Shown piece by piece: positions 15,153-21,883 of a stretch of 30,991 nucleotides of DNA. The position numbers and the translations under genes are program-made. This DNA is from a virus. Position 1 is the first letter of the stretch; the number at the start of each line of letters is the position of its first letter. The notes under the pieces were generated by a model. It saw nothing but the letters and a program-made list of their open reading frames with translations. It was not told the DNA's origin and did not search any database. Where the stretch lies: IMG/VR virus record IMGVR_UViG_3300025769_000521, positions 1-30,991 of that record. One strand, 5' to 3'.

Positions 15153-15330
15153 CCTTGTCTGTCCTTTGGTTAAGTTTAATCCTGGACTTATCAAATTTAA
15201 TATCCAGAACTTCAATTGAAGCCAACTCACTTGGCTTATCTGACTTTGCAGCTAATTCTGCATTATCAAATTTTTCTTCAAACTTGGTTTGAATTTCGTA
15301 ATAACTTTCTTTAATTACTTCTTCACTCAT
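15136..15330 (-). CDS. Small acidic hypothetical protein
   Basis: This 64-aa protein is coupled by an ATGA overlap to the winged-helix gene upstream. It is charged and mostly helical (ESYYEIQTKFEEKFDNAELA), with no known motif. It belongs to the leftward early operon between DNA-binding genes. Function is unknown. Confidence 0.5.
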   Translation of the reverse strand: MSEEVIKESYYEIQTKFEEKFDNAELAAKSDKPSELASIEVLDIKFDKSRIKLNQRTDKDGSKE

Positions 15331-15617
15331 CGTCTTAAATCCAATGTTGAATATTCTTTATTAAAATTTAATGTTGGTATTTGTGTGCTTTGTTTATCAG
15401 TCATCCTAATTTTACGATGAGCTGCCTTACCTTTTGATATTAAACCTAGCTTAAATAACTCTGCACATATTGCACCAGCTCTAGCTCTGCTAAATGAAAA
15501 ATGCTCACCAATTTCTTTATAAGTTGGAGAGAATTTATTTTGTTTTATAAAGTTGCTTATAAAAGATAAGCAATCGTATTTAATTTTTGACAAATATATA
15601 TGTCCATTATTATTCAT
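15327..15617 (-). CDS. LexA-like winged-helix DNA-binding protein
   Basis: The start at 15617 has AAGGA five bases upstream; the frame extends to 15659, but that N-terminus overlaps the next gene. The 96-aa product has a winged helix resembling the LexA N-terminal domain: CLSFISNFIKQNKFSPTYKE, IGEHFSFSRARAGAICAEL, then FKLGLISKGKAAHRKI as the wing. There is no peptidase domain. It probably regulates early transcription or starts replication. It lies in the recombination operon. Confidence 0.65.
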   Translation of the reverse strand: MNNNGHIYLSKIKYDCLSFISNFIKQNKFSPTYKEIGEHFSFSRARAGAICAELFKLGLISKGKAAHRKIRMTDKQSTQIPTLNFNKEYSTLDLRR

Positions 15618-15915
15618 GTTTGTCCTTAAATAAATTTGTGATGTTTGGTTTAGAAACATAATCAGGAGCTTTTTGTTTTGGACTATCTAATCCTTGTAAA
15701 TGTAGTTCTAATTTATTGGAATACCAATTAGCTTTCCTTACATCCATTAAACAAGCTTCTGCTGTACTGCCATGTTTTGCACCAAACCTCATTGTGTATT
15801 TCAAAATTTGTGAACGCAAGAAACCAACCACCTCTAATGGAGATAGTTGGCTTACGATTGCATCGTATGTTTGAATACTTTTTTGATAATGTTTTGGGTT
15901 CACTTCTTCAGACAT
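15610..15915 (-). CDS. DUF3310-like protein
   Basis: This 101-aa protein shows the DUF3310 (SaV-like) pattern: VNPKHYQKSIQTYDAIVSQL, then LRSQILKYTMRFGAKHG and VRKANWYSNKLELHL. The NP-x-HY start and the KY-x-xR-x-G-x-K helix are diagnostic. The family is common in phage early regions, often near nucleotide-metabolism or recombination genes; its biochemical role is not established. The start overlaps the SSB-like gene stop by one base. Confidence 0.75.
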   Translation of the reverse strand: MSEEVNPKHYQKSIQTYDAIVSQLSPLEVVGFLRSQILKYTMRFGAKHGSTAEACLMDVRKANWYSNKLELHLQGLDSPKQKAPDYVSKPNITNLFKDKHE

Positions 15916-16148
15916 TATATTGGTAAATCCTCATTGTTATTTTCTGGTTTTTTATAAGGCTCTTTTATTGTGCCTGACATATCAGGTTGTGCAGGATTTT
16001 TTTTATCTGTTTGAATCCAAACAGCTACATCTTTAACCACACCATCTACATTAATGTTACCTTGATAGTGAGGATAAGCTTTACCTGCCACATCGTTTTC
16101 ACTAGGTTTTCTTTTCCATAAACTTATTTTATTATTAAAGTCTGCCAT
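15915..16148 (-). CDS. Putative SSB-like protein with acidic tip
   Basis: This 77-aa protein has an AAGGAA site. The middle (YPHYQGNINVDGVVKDVAVWIQTD) resembles the beta strands of small phage ssDNA-binding proteins of the form HPDYxGxIxVxGxxxW. It ends in NNNEDLPI, similar to the acidic DDIPF tip by which SSB recruits partners. It lies directly after the ERF annealing protein. Single-strand binding is an inference. Confidence 0.5.
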   Translation of the reverse strand: MADFNNKISLWKRKPSENDVAGKAYPHYQGNINVDGVVKDVAVWIQTDKKNPAQPDMSGTIKEPYKKPENNNEDLPI

Positions 16149-16791
16149 TGTTTTTTCCTTGTTTGTTTTGTATTTGTGATTTTAGTTTTGTGTATTCTGT
16201 TTCAACTCTTACATCCTCAATAGGATCTAATTTAATTTCGTTAAGTTCAGACTCAAATTGTTTAACTTGAATCTGATAATTTTTTTCAAATTTATTTGGA
16301 GATGTTTCATCTTTAGCAATTTCGTTTAATTTTTTAATCCAATCGTTTGCTAATTTTGTGGTGTCAGTTTTAGGTATAGCTGCAACACTTGGAGCTTTAA
16401 ATGGTTTAGCTTTATATCCATCATCATTATCTAATCCTGTTTCTAAATTAAGTGCATTAAGAAAAGCATATTTCCTAGAATAAGACATGGCATTACCAGT
16501 TCCATATTTATCTAAATTACCTAATGCTGAACAACCATGTATTACAATTTGTTCTTTTGTTTCTGTATCATGTATTGTCATTTCACATTTAACAAAAACA
16601 TATCTGTCAGTTATGTTATTTTCATAATTACAAACTGGATATAAACCATGTTCATGCAAAGCTTCCATAGCAACTTTTTGGACAGCATCATGCATTAAAG
16701 CATTGAAAGGCATACCACCTTTTTTTGGAGCTTTAATTACTTTGTCAGCAGACTGACTAGCCTTGCTTAACTTATTATATATATTAGACAT
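16135..16791 (-). CDS. erf: ERF-family single-strand annealing protein
   Basis: This 218-aa recombinase would anneal complementary single strands in phage recombination. ERF features are clear: FNALMHDAVQKVAMEALHEHG and YVFVKCEMTIHDTETKEQI, then the hallmark GNAMSYSRKYAFLNALNLET followed by DNDDG. The C-terminal ~70 residues are a charged helical tail. AAGGAAA precedes the start. It is encoded with a RecB/Cas4-like nuclease and an SSB-like protein, the usual exonuclease plus annealing-protein pair. Confidence 0.88.
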   Translation of the reverse strand: MSNIYNKLSKASQSADKVIKAPKKGGMPFNALMHDAVQKVAMEALHEHGLYPVCNYENNITDRYVFVKCEMTIHDTETKEQIVIHGCSALGNLDKYGTGNAMSYSRKYAFLNALNLETGLDNDDGYKAKPFKAPSVAAIPKTDTTKLANDWIKKLNEIAKDETSPNKFEKNYQIQVKQFESELNEIKLDPIEDVRVETEYTKLKSQIQNKQGKNNGRL

Positions 16792-17008
16792 TATTTCCTT
16801 TCTCTTTTATTTTTTTTAATTCTTCTGAAAGCTCACCATTAATTTTTCGGTGCTGCTCATTCACATCATCTAATCTTTTTATTTCATCGTTTAATCTTTC
16901 AATCTCATTATCTTGAGATAAAAGTTTTGCATTTTTAAAAACTAACTTTTCAATCAATTCTGATTTATCTAAAGTTTCGTAGTGATCTATTAATTCTTTA
17001 AAGTCCAT
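16784..17008 (-). CDS. Small coiled-coil protein
   Basis: This 74-aa, mostly heptad-repeat protein (LLSQDNEIERLNDEIKRLDD, then LSEELKKIKEKG) overlaps the nuclease stop by 11 bases and the ERF start by 8. It may be an accessory of the recombination pair. No domain is recognised. Confidence 0.55.
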   Translation of the reverse strand: MDFKELIDHYETLDKSELIEKLVFKNAKLLSQDNEIERLNDEIKRLDDVNEQHRKINGELSEELKKIKEKGNNV

Positions 17009-17918
17009 ATATACCCAGAAATTTATTTTTTAATTCATCAGGAACATTTTCCCACATGAAAGTATTTTTTTTAATATCAGAAACATCTGGCACACATAAC
17101 CAGGCTAACTTTTCAACATCGCCATCAGCTATCTCTAATTTCTTTTGCCAAGCCACTTCATACATAGATAAAATTTTTAATGCTTGGTCTAAATTTTCTT
17201 GCTTTAATTCATCGCAATTATTTTCAGTAAATAATTTCCTATCACAATTACTAGCATAACTTAAAAATGGTGGCAGAGAACATGAGTGCTTGTATAGTGC
17301 AATTTGCATTACATCACTAAAGTATGGTCTAGTAGGAACTTTAACATTACTATAAACCCAATCGTCTATTCTATTATCTACAACTGGTTTATCTTTTTTT
17401 GGTTTTTTTAATGGACTTTCTTTAGCTGCACCAAAACAATTTTTTAAGTCACCGAAATTTTTAGTACCAACTAAATCTAAATACATTAACCAATATGTTT
17501 CTACATTAGGTAGCCAAGCTGTATATTCTATTTCTGCTTTAAATGTTTGAGCTTCTAATTCTGCTAAATTAGATAAGTGATTTTGTGCAGTAGCCTTTAA
17601 ATTTTTAATAATAAATTTAAATTTATATTTATCTTTATCGCTAAATGGAAAATATGAGTCTATTTCTTTTTGAATTTTATCGCTATTAATTACATCATCT
17701 ATTGTTTCATAATGTTTTTCAGTTACAAATAATTGCACAACATCATGCACAATGTTGCCACCTTTAAAACTGGCATTGTTTAATTTACTTGTTTCTTTTG
17801 GAAATAATATTTTTTTAAATAATCTGTCTGAATGTTTAAGACAAGCTGTAGATTTTGAAGTGTGTTGCAGACCAAACTTTGTATAGCAATCTGCTACTTT
17901 TCTGATTCGTTTCTCCAT
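16998..17918 (-). CDS. PD-(D/E)XK exonuclease (RecB/Cas4-like)
   Basis: The 306-aa product shows the nuclease core: GGNIVHDVVQLFV (N-terminal G-x-x-x-H helix), AEIEYTAWLP, then YLDLVGTKNFGDLKNC, supplying the Asp and the D-x-K pair, and a downstream MQIALYKHS matching the Q-x-x-x-Y helix. Such enzymes resect DNA ends to load the annealing protein encoded two genes later. It is the first gene of the leftward operon; a 17-bp palindrome lies ~40 bases upstream, suggesting repressor control. Confidence 0.75.
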   Translation of the reverse strand: MEKRIRKVADCYTKFGLQHTSKSTACLKHSDRLFKKILFPKETSKLNNASFKGGNIVHDVVQLFVTEKHYETIDDVINSDKIQKEIDSYFPFSDKDKYKFKFIIKNLKATAQNHLSNLAELEAQTFKAEIEYTAWLPNVETYWLMYLDLVGTKNFGDLKNCFGAAKESPLKKPKKDKPVVDNRIDDWVYSNVKVPTRPYFSDVMQIALYKHSCSLPPFLSYASNCDRKLFTENNCDELKQENLDQALKILSMYEVAWQKKLEIADGDVEKLAWLCVPDVSDIKKNTFMWENVPDELKNKFLGIYGL

Positions 17919-17957
17919 ACCTAGTATCTACACTATGTATAGCTGAAAGCAACTTAA

Positions 17958-17974
17958 TTATCACTCAATGATAA
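17958..17974. promoter_or_regulatory. Palindromic operator O1 (TTATCA-N5-TGATAA)
   Basis: A perfect 6+5+6 palindrome lies in the 61-base gap between the 234-aa gene and the nuclease gene. A near copy lies upstream of the 234-aa gene at 18737-18753. The size suits a dimeric HTH repressor. Confidence 0.6.
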
Positions 17975-17979
17975 ATAGA

Positions 17980-18684
17980 TTAATAATCGTAATATGATGC
18001 ATATAAAGTTCCCTCAATCCTAGATGACCAAGATAAGTCAATATCCTCTGCTAACTTGCCGATTGTTTTACCAGTAGAATATGATTTATCTAAAATATCA
18101 TATTTGCCATTTGATTTAGGTTCTATGAAACCAAAATAAACTATTTTAGATTTTTTGCATTGTACTACACCAAATCTATTATCAGCACCTGTATAAATCA
18201 TATTTCTAGGTTTATACATTCTAATTAAACCATTACTTGATGCAATCCTTGATATTATACCAACACATCCACCAAATCTAATTGATACAGGAGTTTTTTT
18301 AATTTCGTTTTTTTTATATAATCCTATTTGACCATTACCATATAAACTACCTACAATAGAAATTTTAGCTGATTGACCTATAAAAAAATTAACTCCTAAA
18401 TAAGGATCTCCATTTTGAATAAATTGATTAAAGTATTTTGCTAATTGTTCAGCTAATTCTAAAGCACCAAAATAATGTGGAGAATTTTTTGGCTTATTTA
18501 TTAACCTACTAATTTTAACTCTCATATTAGCTTGGTCTTTTTTAAGGTAAGTAGCTTTTATAAAATCGTCTGTAGTTTTATTGTATTTTTTTTTTAAAAA
18601 TTCTAATCCCTCTTTTCTAAAAACATTATTTAAATAATTCATGTAATCAGTTTTATACACCATATTTAAATTATATTCAGTCAT
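17980..18684 (-). CDS. Putative lysogeny repressor (CI-like)
   Basis: This 234-aa protein has a helical N-terminal region with a possible HTH (IKATYLKKDQANMRVKISRL, then HYFGALELAEQLAKYF). A beta-rich C-terminal half follows (ISIVGSLYGNGQIGLYKK, MIYTGADNRFGVVQC, IVYFGFIEP) that resembles an S24/LexA-like fold. The Ser and Lys catalytic residues of self-cleaving repressors are not evident. It is transcribed divergently from the rightward genes and is flanked by two copies of a 17-bp palindrome. Repressor function is inferred from architecture and context. Confidence 0.55.
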   Translation of the reverse strand: MTEYNLNMVYKTDYMNYLNNVFRKEGLEFLKKKYNKTTDDFIKATYLKKDQANMRVKISRLINKPKNSPHYFGALELAEQLAKYFNQFIQNGDPYLGVNFFIGQSAKISIVGSLYGNGQIGLYKKNEIKKTPVSIRFGGCVGIISRIASSNGLIRMYKPRNMIYTGADNRFGVVQCKKSKIVYFGFIEPKSNGKYDILDKSYSTGKTIGKLAEDIDLSWSSRIEGTLYASYYDY

Positions 18685-18736
18685 ATTATTAACAATATAT
18701 TGACCTTATACTGACTTGATATTGGTTGCAACATAA

Positions 18737-18753
18737 TTATCATTGAGTATTAA
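18737..18753. promoter_or_regulatory. Palindromic operator O2, imperfect copy
   Basis: TTATCATTGAGTATTAA matches the reverse complement of the 17-base site at 17958-17974 at 15 of 17 positions. It lies in the divergent promoter region, overlapping AGTATT-A-AATACT (18746-18758), a second small palindrome. TTGCAA at 18726-18731 could serve as a -35 on either strand, with TATAAG toward the repressor gene. Confidence 0.5.
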
Positions 18754-18835
18754 ATACTATAGTGATTCATTTTTTTAACTTTAAATGATTCTAAATTATG
18801 AGAGAAAAAGCAAGTAAAATAAGGGTTTTTAGTAG

Positions 18836-19087
18836 TTGAAAATTTTTTTTCTAATACTAGGTATTGTTGGTGGTGAGGTTGATCCTACCATTAGTCTTAT
18901 AAAAATACCTATATCCACAGAGATAAAACGAATCTCTTGTGAAGAAGCTTTTGAAAAACATACTACCTGGAAATTAAATCCTCATTACGAAGTAGGTAAT
19001 GGTGAGGTTTGGGGTTATCACACACATAAAGATAAGCCTGTCATCTTACATTTTTGCAAAGACAAAAAAGGGAATTGGGTAAGATGA
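18836..19087 (+). CDS. Small exported protein (TTG start)
   Basis: The 83-aa product starts at TTG 18836 with AAGGG upstream; no ATG is available in frame. The N-terminus is hydrophobic (MKIFFLILGIVGG), like a signal sequence or membrane anchor. Two Cys occur, in ISCEEAFEKH and HFCKDKKGN. It is the first gene rightward from the divergent promoter region. A function in superinfection exclusion or lysogeny would suit an early membrane protein, but this is a guess. Confidence 0.5.
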   Translation: MKIFFLILGIVGGEVDPTISLIKIPISTEIKRISCEEAFEKHTTWKLNPHYEVGNGEVWGYHTHKDKPVILHFCKDKKGNWVR

Positions 19088-19599
19088 GTCCAGAAATAGA
19101 ATTAGATTTATATGAGATAACTACTGCAGCACAAACTGGTTTATTAAGAGTTACTGAAAGCATTAAATTAAACCAGGATTGGGGTCATAAATATTCTGGC
19201 ACATTAGAAGATAAAATTTCAAAAAGTATTAGTGGAGCTATGGCAGAGATCAGCTTATGCAAGTATTTTGGCATACCATTTGAGTTTCATACAAATGTAG
19301 GTTCAGCTCCTGATGTTAAATACAAAAATTATAATATCCAGGTTAGATCACAAACAGTTAAAAAAAATAATAACAACTCACTTATTATTAGACCTAATGG
19401 TGTAAAGCCAAATGAGATTTATGTATTTATATTAAGTGAAGCTCCCAAATTTACTATTAAAGGTTTTATAAATAGTTCTGCTGTAATTGGTAAAGATAAT
19501 TACTTAACAGACTTTAACCTTGCTAGACCTAAAGTTTGGTCAGTACCTTTAGATATTTTATCACCAATTTTATTATTAAAGGATGGAGCATGGAATTAA
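19084..19599 (+). CDS. PD-(D/E)XK-like nuclease-fold protein
   Basis: The ATG at 19084 overlaps the previous stop and is preferred. The 171-aa product has E55 in GAMAEISLCKYFG, D77 in GSAPDVKY and Q86-V-R88 in YNIQVRSQ, which follows a restriction-endonuclease-like core with Arg in place of the usual Lys. A beta-rich C-terminus follows (YVFILSEAPKFTIKGFI). It overlaps the cytosine methyltransferase by 10 bases, as restriction-modification partners often do. Activity is uncertain because the last catalytic Lys is replaced. Confidence 0.5.
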   Translation: MSPEIELDLYEITTAAQTGLLRVTESIKLNQDWGHKYSGTLEDKISKSISGAMAEISLCKYFGIPFEFHTNVGSAPDVKYKNYNIQVRSQTVKKNNNNSLIIRPNGVKPNEIYVFILSEAPKFTIKGFINSSAVIGKDNYLTDFNLARPKVWSVPLDILSPILLLKDGAWN

Positions 19600-20486
19600 A
19601 TGTTCTTGATTTATTTTCTGGCATTGGTGGTTTTAGTGTTGGCTTGGAAGCTACAGGAAAATTTAAAACTATTGGATTTTGTGAACAAGATAAATTTTGC
19701 CACAAAGTCTTACATAAACATTGGAGTGATGTTCCAATTTATGAGGATATTAAAAAATTAGATGGAACAAAAATTAAAGCAGATGTCATTGTTGGGGGAT
19801 TCCCATGCCAAAGTTTCAGTATTGCTGGTAAGCAAAAAGGCAAAGATGATGAACGATACCTCTGGGATGAAATGTTTAGAGTCATTAAAGAGGTTAAACC
19901 CAGATGGATTATTGGCGAAAATGTCCAAAACCTTACTAACATCTCAAATGGAGAAATCTTGCAAGGAATTTACAATGATTTGGAATCTCAAGGTTACGAA
20001 GTCCAAACTTTTAATATTTCAGCTAGTTCGCAAGGAGCATGGCATAAAAGAGCAAGAGTCTGGATCGTTGCTGCCAACGCCAAGTGCAAGTTGTTACATG
20101 GATGTAGTAGCACCACCACAGACAGTACAAAAAAATTCACAAGGTTGGAGTGTAACAAGAGTAAAGTCAGGGGTGAAATATGGAGCAAAATTAAACGATG
20201 TAGTGAACAAAATTTACAACACACCAACAACAAACGATTCCAAAAATTTAAGTTTTCCGAAAAGCCAAAAAAAAAGAACATCCATAATAGGCAATTTAAT
20301 GAAAGAGCAAGTAATAAATCCTGGTGGGAAACTCAATCCGAACTTTGTGGAGTTCCTAATGGGGTACAATATGAATTACACCCAGATAGAGCCAACAGAA
20401 TTAAAGCACTTGGAAACTCAATCGTACCACAAATCGTTACTGAAATCGGACAAGCAATTATTAAAGCAGAAGAAGAAATAGAATGA
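19590..20486 (+). CDS. dcm: DNA C5-cytosine methyltransferase
   Basis: The ATG at 19590 has AAGGATGGAG upstream and overlaps the previous gene by 10 bases. The 298-aa enzyme transfers methyl from SAM to cytosine C5. Motif I is LDLFSGIGG (6-14), motif IV GGFPCQS with catalytic C73, motif VI GENV (109-112), motif VIII RARVWIV (154-160), and motif X RIKALGNSIVPQ (270-281) after the target-recognition region. All key residues are present. It probably protects phage DNA from host restriction. A long second frame (19762-20481) runs inside it. Confidence 0.92.
   Translation: MELNVLDLFSGIGGFSVGLEATGKFKTIGFCEQDKFCHKVLHKHWSDVPIYEDIKKLDGTKIKADVIVGGFPCQSFSIAGKQKGKDDERYLWDEMFRVIKEVKPRWIIGENVQNLTNISNGEILQGIYNDLESQGYEVQTFNISASSQGAWHKRARVWIVAANAKCKLLHGCSSTTTDSTKKFTRLECNKSKVRGEIWSKIKRCSEQNLQHTNNKRFQKFKFSEKPKKKNIHNRQFNERASNKSWWETQSELCGVPNGVQYELHPDRANRIKALGNSIVPQIVTEIGQAIIKAEEEIE
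19762..20481 (+). CDS. Overlapping +1-frame ORF with methyltransferase-family-like motifs
   Basis: A 239-codon open frame lies wholly inside the C5 methyltransferase gene, one base out of phase. Its translation has motifs I recognise from another type of phage methylase-annotated protein: FTMIWNLKVTKSKLLIFQLV, ESGSLLPTPSAS, NTPTTNDSKNLSFPKSQKKR and GGKLNPNFVEFLMGY. The ribosome site is weak (GAGGA about 12 bases upstream). It may be a true overprinted gene, or a frame that is translated in relatives. Translation here is unproven. Confidence 0.4.
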   Translation: MEQKLKQMSLLGDSHAKVSVLLVSKKAKMMNDTSGMKCLESLKRLNPDGLLAKMSKTLLTSQMEKSCKEFTMIWNLKVTKSKLLIFQLVRKEHGIKEQESGSLLPTPSASCYMDVVAPPQTVQKNSQGWSVTRVKSGVKYGAKLNDVVNKIYNTPTTNDSKNLSFPKSQKKRTSIIGNLMKEQVINPGGKLNPNFVEFLMGYNMNYTQIEPTELKHLETQSYHKSLLKSDKQLLKQKKK

Positions 20487-20665
20487 ACATTTATGGAGAC
20501 ATGAGAACTTGTATTAAATGTGCAGCTAGAGCTGACATAGTAGAAAAAGGTAAAGATTATTGTGCTGATTGTTATTCATTAACAATTTGGAAAATACCAC
20601 TTTCAAAAGTTGGAAAACATTTAGATAAAAAAGAGGGAGTAAAATTAAAGGTGGTAACACCATGA
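20483..20665 (+). CDS. Small zinc-ribbon protein
   Basis: This 60-aa protein has C10-x2-C13 (RTCIKCAAR) and C27-x2-C30 (DYCADCYS), a four-Cys zinc ribbon. It overlaps the methyltransferase stop by 4 bases and the adenine methyltransferase start by 4. It could bind DNA or assist either enzyme; no specific family is recognised. Confidence 0.6.
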   Translation: MNIYGDMRTCIKCAARADIVEKGKDYCADCYSLTIWKIPLSKVGKHLDKKEGVKLKVVTP

Positions 20666-21198
20666 TTCCATTTCCAAAAAAGAAATACAATATTATTTAT
20701 GCAGATCCAGCTTGGCATTATCAAGTTTGGGCAGAGGGTAGCAAAAGAAATGTTACTGCAAAGTACAGTACAATGAATCCACAAGAAATTTGGGATTTAC
20801 CAGTCCAAGACATAGCAGATAAAGATTGCATTTTATTTTTATGGGTTACATTTCCTAAATTATTAGAGGGAATAGAAACAATAAATAAATGGGGATTTAC
20901 CTATAAAACTTGTGGATTTAATTGGGTTAAAAAAAATAAAGTCGCTGATAGTTTTTTTTGGGGTATGGGTTATTGGACAAGAGCTAATACTGAACTTTGT
21001 TTAATTGCTACTAAAGGCAAACCAAAAAGAATTAGTAAAGGAGTTCATCAGGTAGTTTATGAACGAATAAGAGAGCACTCAAGAAAACCAGATTGTATTA
21101 GAGATAAAATAACAGAACTTTGTGGTGATCTACCAAGAATTGAACTATTTGCCAGACAAAAAGTTGATGGATGGGATTGTTGGGGTAATGAAGTATGA
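20662..21198 (+). CDS. MT-A70-family adenine methyltransferase
   Basis: This 178-aa enzyme would methylate adenine N6. The catalytic motif is DPAW (15-18) in YNIIYADPAWHYQVW, a variant of DPPW. Further MT-A70 blocks are ILFLWVTFPKLLEGIETINK, YKTCGFNWVKKNK, FFWGMGYWTRANTELCLIAT and IREHSRKPDCIRDKI, ending in IELFARQKVDGWDCWGNEV. It lies three genes after the PD-(D/E)XK-like gene and in the same operon as the cytosine methyltransferase, suggesting combined protection of phage DNA. It has 4-base overlaps on both sides. Confidence 0.9.
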   Translation: MIPFPKKKYNIIYADPAWHYQVWAEGSKRNVTAKYSTMNPQEIWDLPVQDIADKDCILFLWVTFPKLLEGIETINKWGFTYKTCGFNWVKKNKVADSFFWGMGYWTRANTELCLIATKGKPKRISKGVHQVVYERIREHSRKPDCIRDKITELCGDLPRIELFARQKVDGWDCWGNEV

Positions 21199-21584
21199 AA
21201 ACTTTTGAAAAATTTGACAGCTATCTTTTAAATAATAAAGTTTTATCAGCTAATGAAAAAGTGGTTTATTTAATCTGTAAAAGCTTTGAAAATGCTCCAC
21301 AGGGTTGCAGAGTTTCGCACCAATATTTGATGGATAGAACTGGTATTAAAACCAGGAAAACACTTATTAAGTGCCTTGACAGACTCACTCTGTTTGGAAT
21401 GTTGGCTAGAAAACAAATTAATAATAGCACTTGCCATTATGTTTTTGAAAAAGAATTGATGCAAGAATATATCAAGCACAATCAAAATAAACGAAGAAAA
21501 ATTAAGTTATCTAAAAACAAAAATAATCCACAATTTCATCAACAAATAGACAATGTTATTCACATCGTCAAAAAGGATAAGTAA
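21195..21584 (+). CDS. HTH replication-initiator-like protein
   Basis: This 129-aa protein has an N-terminal winged helix (HTH_36-type): LSANEKVVYLICKSFENAP, then VSHQYLMDRTGIKTRKTLIK and LDRLTLFGMLARKQ. The C-terminus is basic (KRRKIKLSKNKNN). Such proteins act as phage replication initiators of the O/DnaD-like type or as early regulators. Direct repeats just downstream could be its binding sites. The initiator role is inferred; no helicase loader follows. Confidence 0.6.
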   Translation: MKTFEKFDSYLLNNKVLSANEKVVYLICKSFENAPQGCRVSHQYLMDRTGIKTRKTLIKCLDRLTLFGMLARKQINNSTCHYVFEKELMQEYIKHNQNKRRKIKLSKNKNNPQFHQQIDNVIHIVKKDK

Positions 21585-21677
21585 ATGGATGTAGCAAAAA
21601 CTTCATTTGGGTGTAGCAAAAAGGATAGTGAATCTATACCTATTATCTATACCTATAAGGGATTTATTAAATGGTAA
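21585..21677 (+). CDS. Possible 30-aa peptide over direct repeats
   Basis: A frame starts directly after the previous stop: MDVAKTSFGCSKKDSESIPI followed by IYTYKGFIKW. It covers the TGTAGCAAAAA repeats and ends 7 bases into the next gene. It has no separate ribosome site. It may be a remnant of a longer C-terminus of the upstream HTH protein. Confidence 0.25.
   Translation: MDVAKTSFGCSKKDSESIPIIYTYKGFIKW
21590..21656. repeat. Two pairs of direct repeats, candidate origin iterons
   Basis: TGTAGCAAAAA occurs at 21590-21600 and 21612-21622 (22-base period). CTATACCTAT occurs at 21634-21643 and 21647-21656 (13-base period). They lie directly after the replication-initiator-like gene in AT-rich DNA, as in phage origins placed in or near the initiator gene. 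Origin function is inferred. Confidence 0.4.
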
Positions 21678-21883
21678 ATTATGTAGATCCTAAATTAGTT
21701 GCCAAAGCATTGGCAAGGGTAACTAAATCATCTAATATTCATTACACATCTGCTGTTAAAAAGATCAAAAAAAACAGGAAACAATATTATCAAAATAAGA
21801 CGACTAAAACATTACAAAAATCATTATCTAAAGATCGCTTTAACACCTACCTTGAGGAATTATATAAACATGATAACGACTAA
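21671..21883 (+). CDS. Small basic hypothetical protein
   Basis: This 70-aa, Lys-rich protein (TSAVKKIKKNRKQYYQNKTT, then LSKDRFNTYLEELYKHDND) has an AAGGG stretch upstream of its ATG. Its composition suggests nucleic-acid binding. It overlaps the next gene by 14 bases. No family is recognised. Confidence 0.5.
   Translation: MVNYVDPKLVAKALARVTKSSNIHYTSAVKKIKKNRKQYYQNKTTKTLQKSLSKDRFNTYLEELYKHDND

Noticed and set aside
19739-20281. Minus-strand open frames within the methyltransferase gene
   Set aside because: They have no ribosome sites or recognisable motifs. They mirror the well-supported plus-strand gene and are unlike the +1 frame, which shows family-like blocks.
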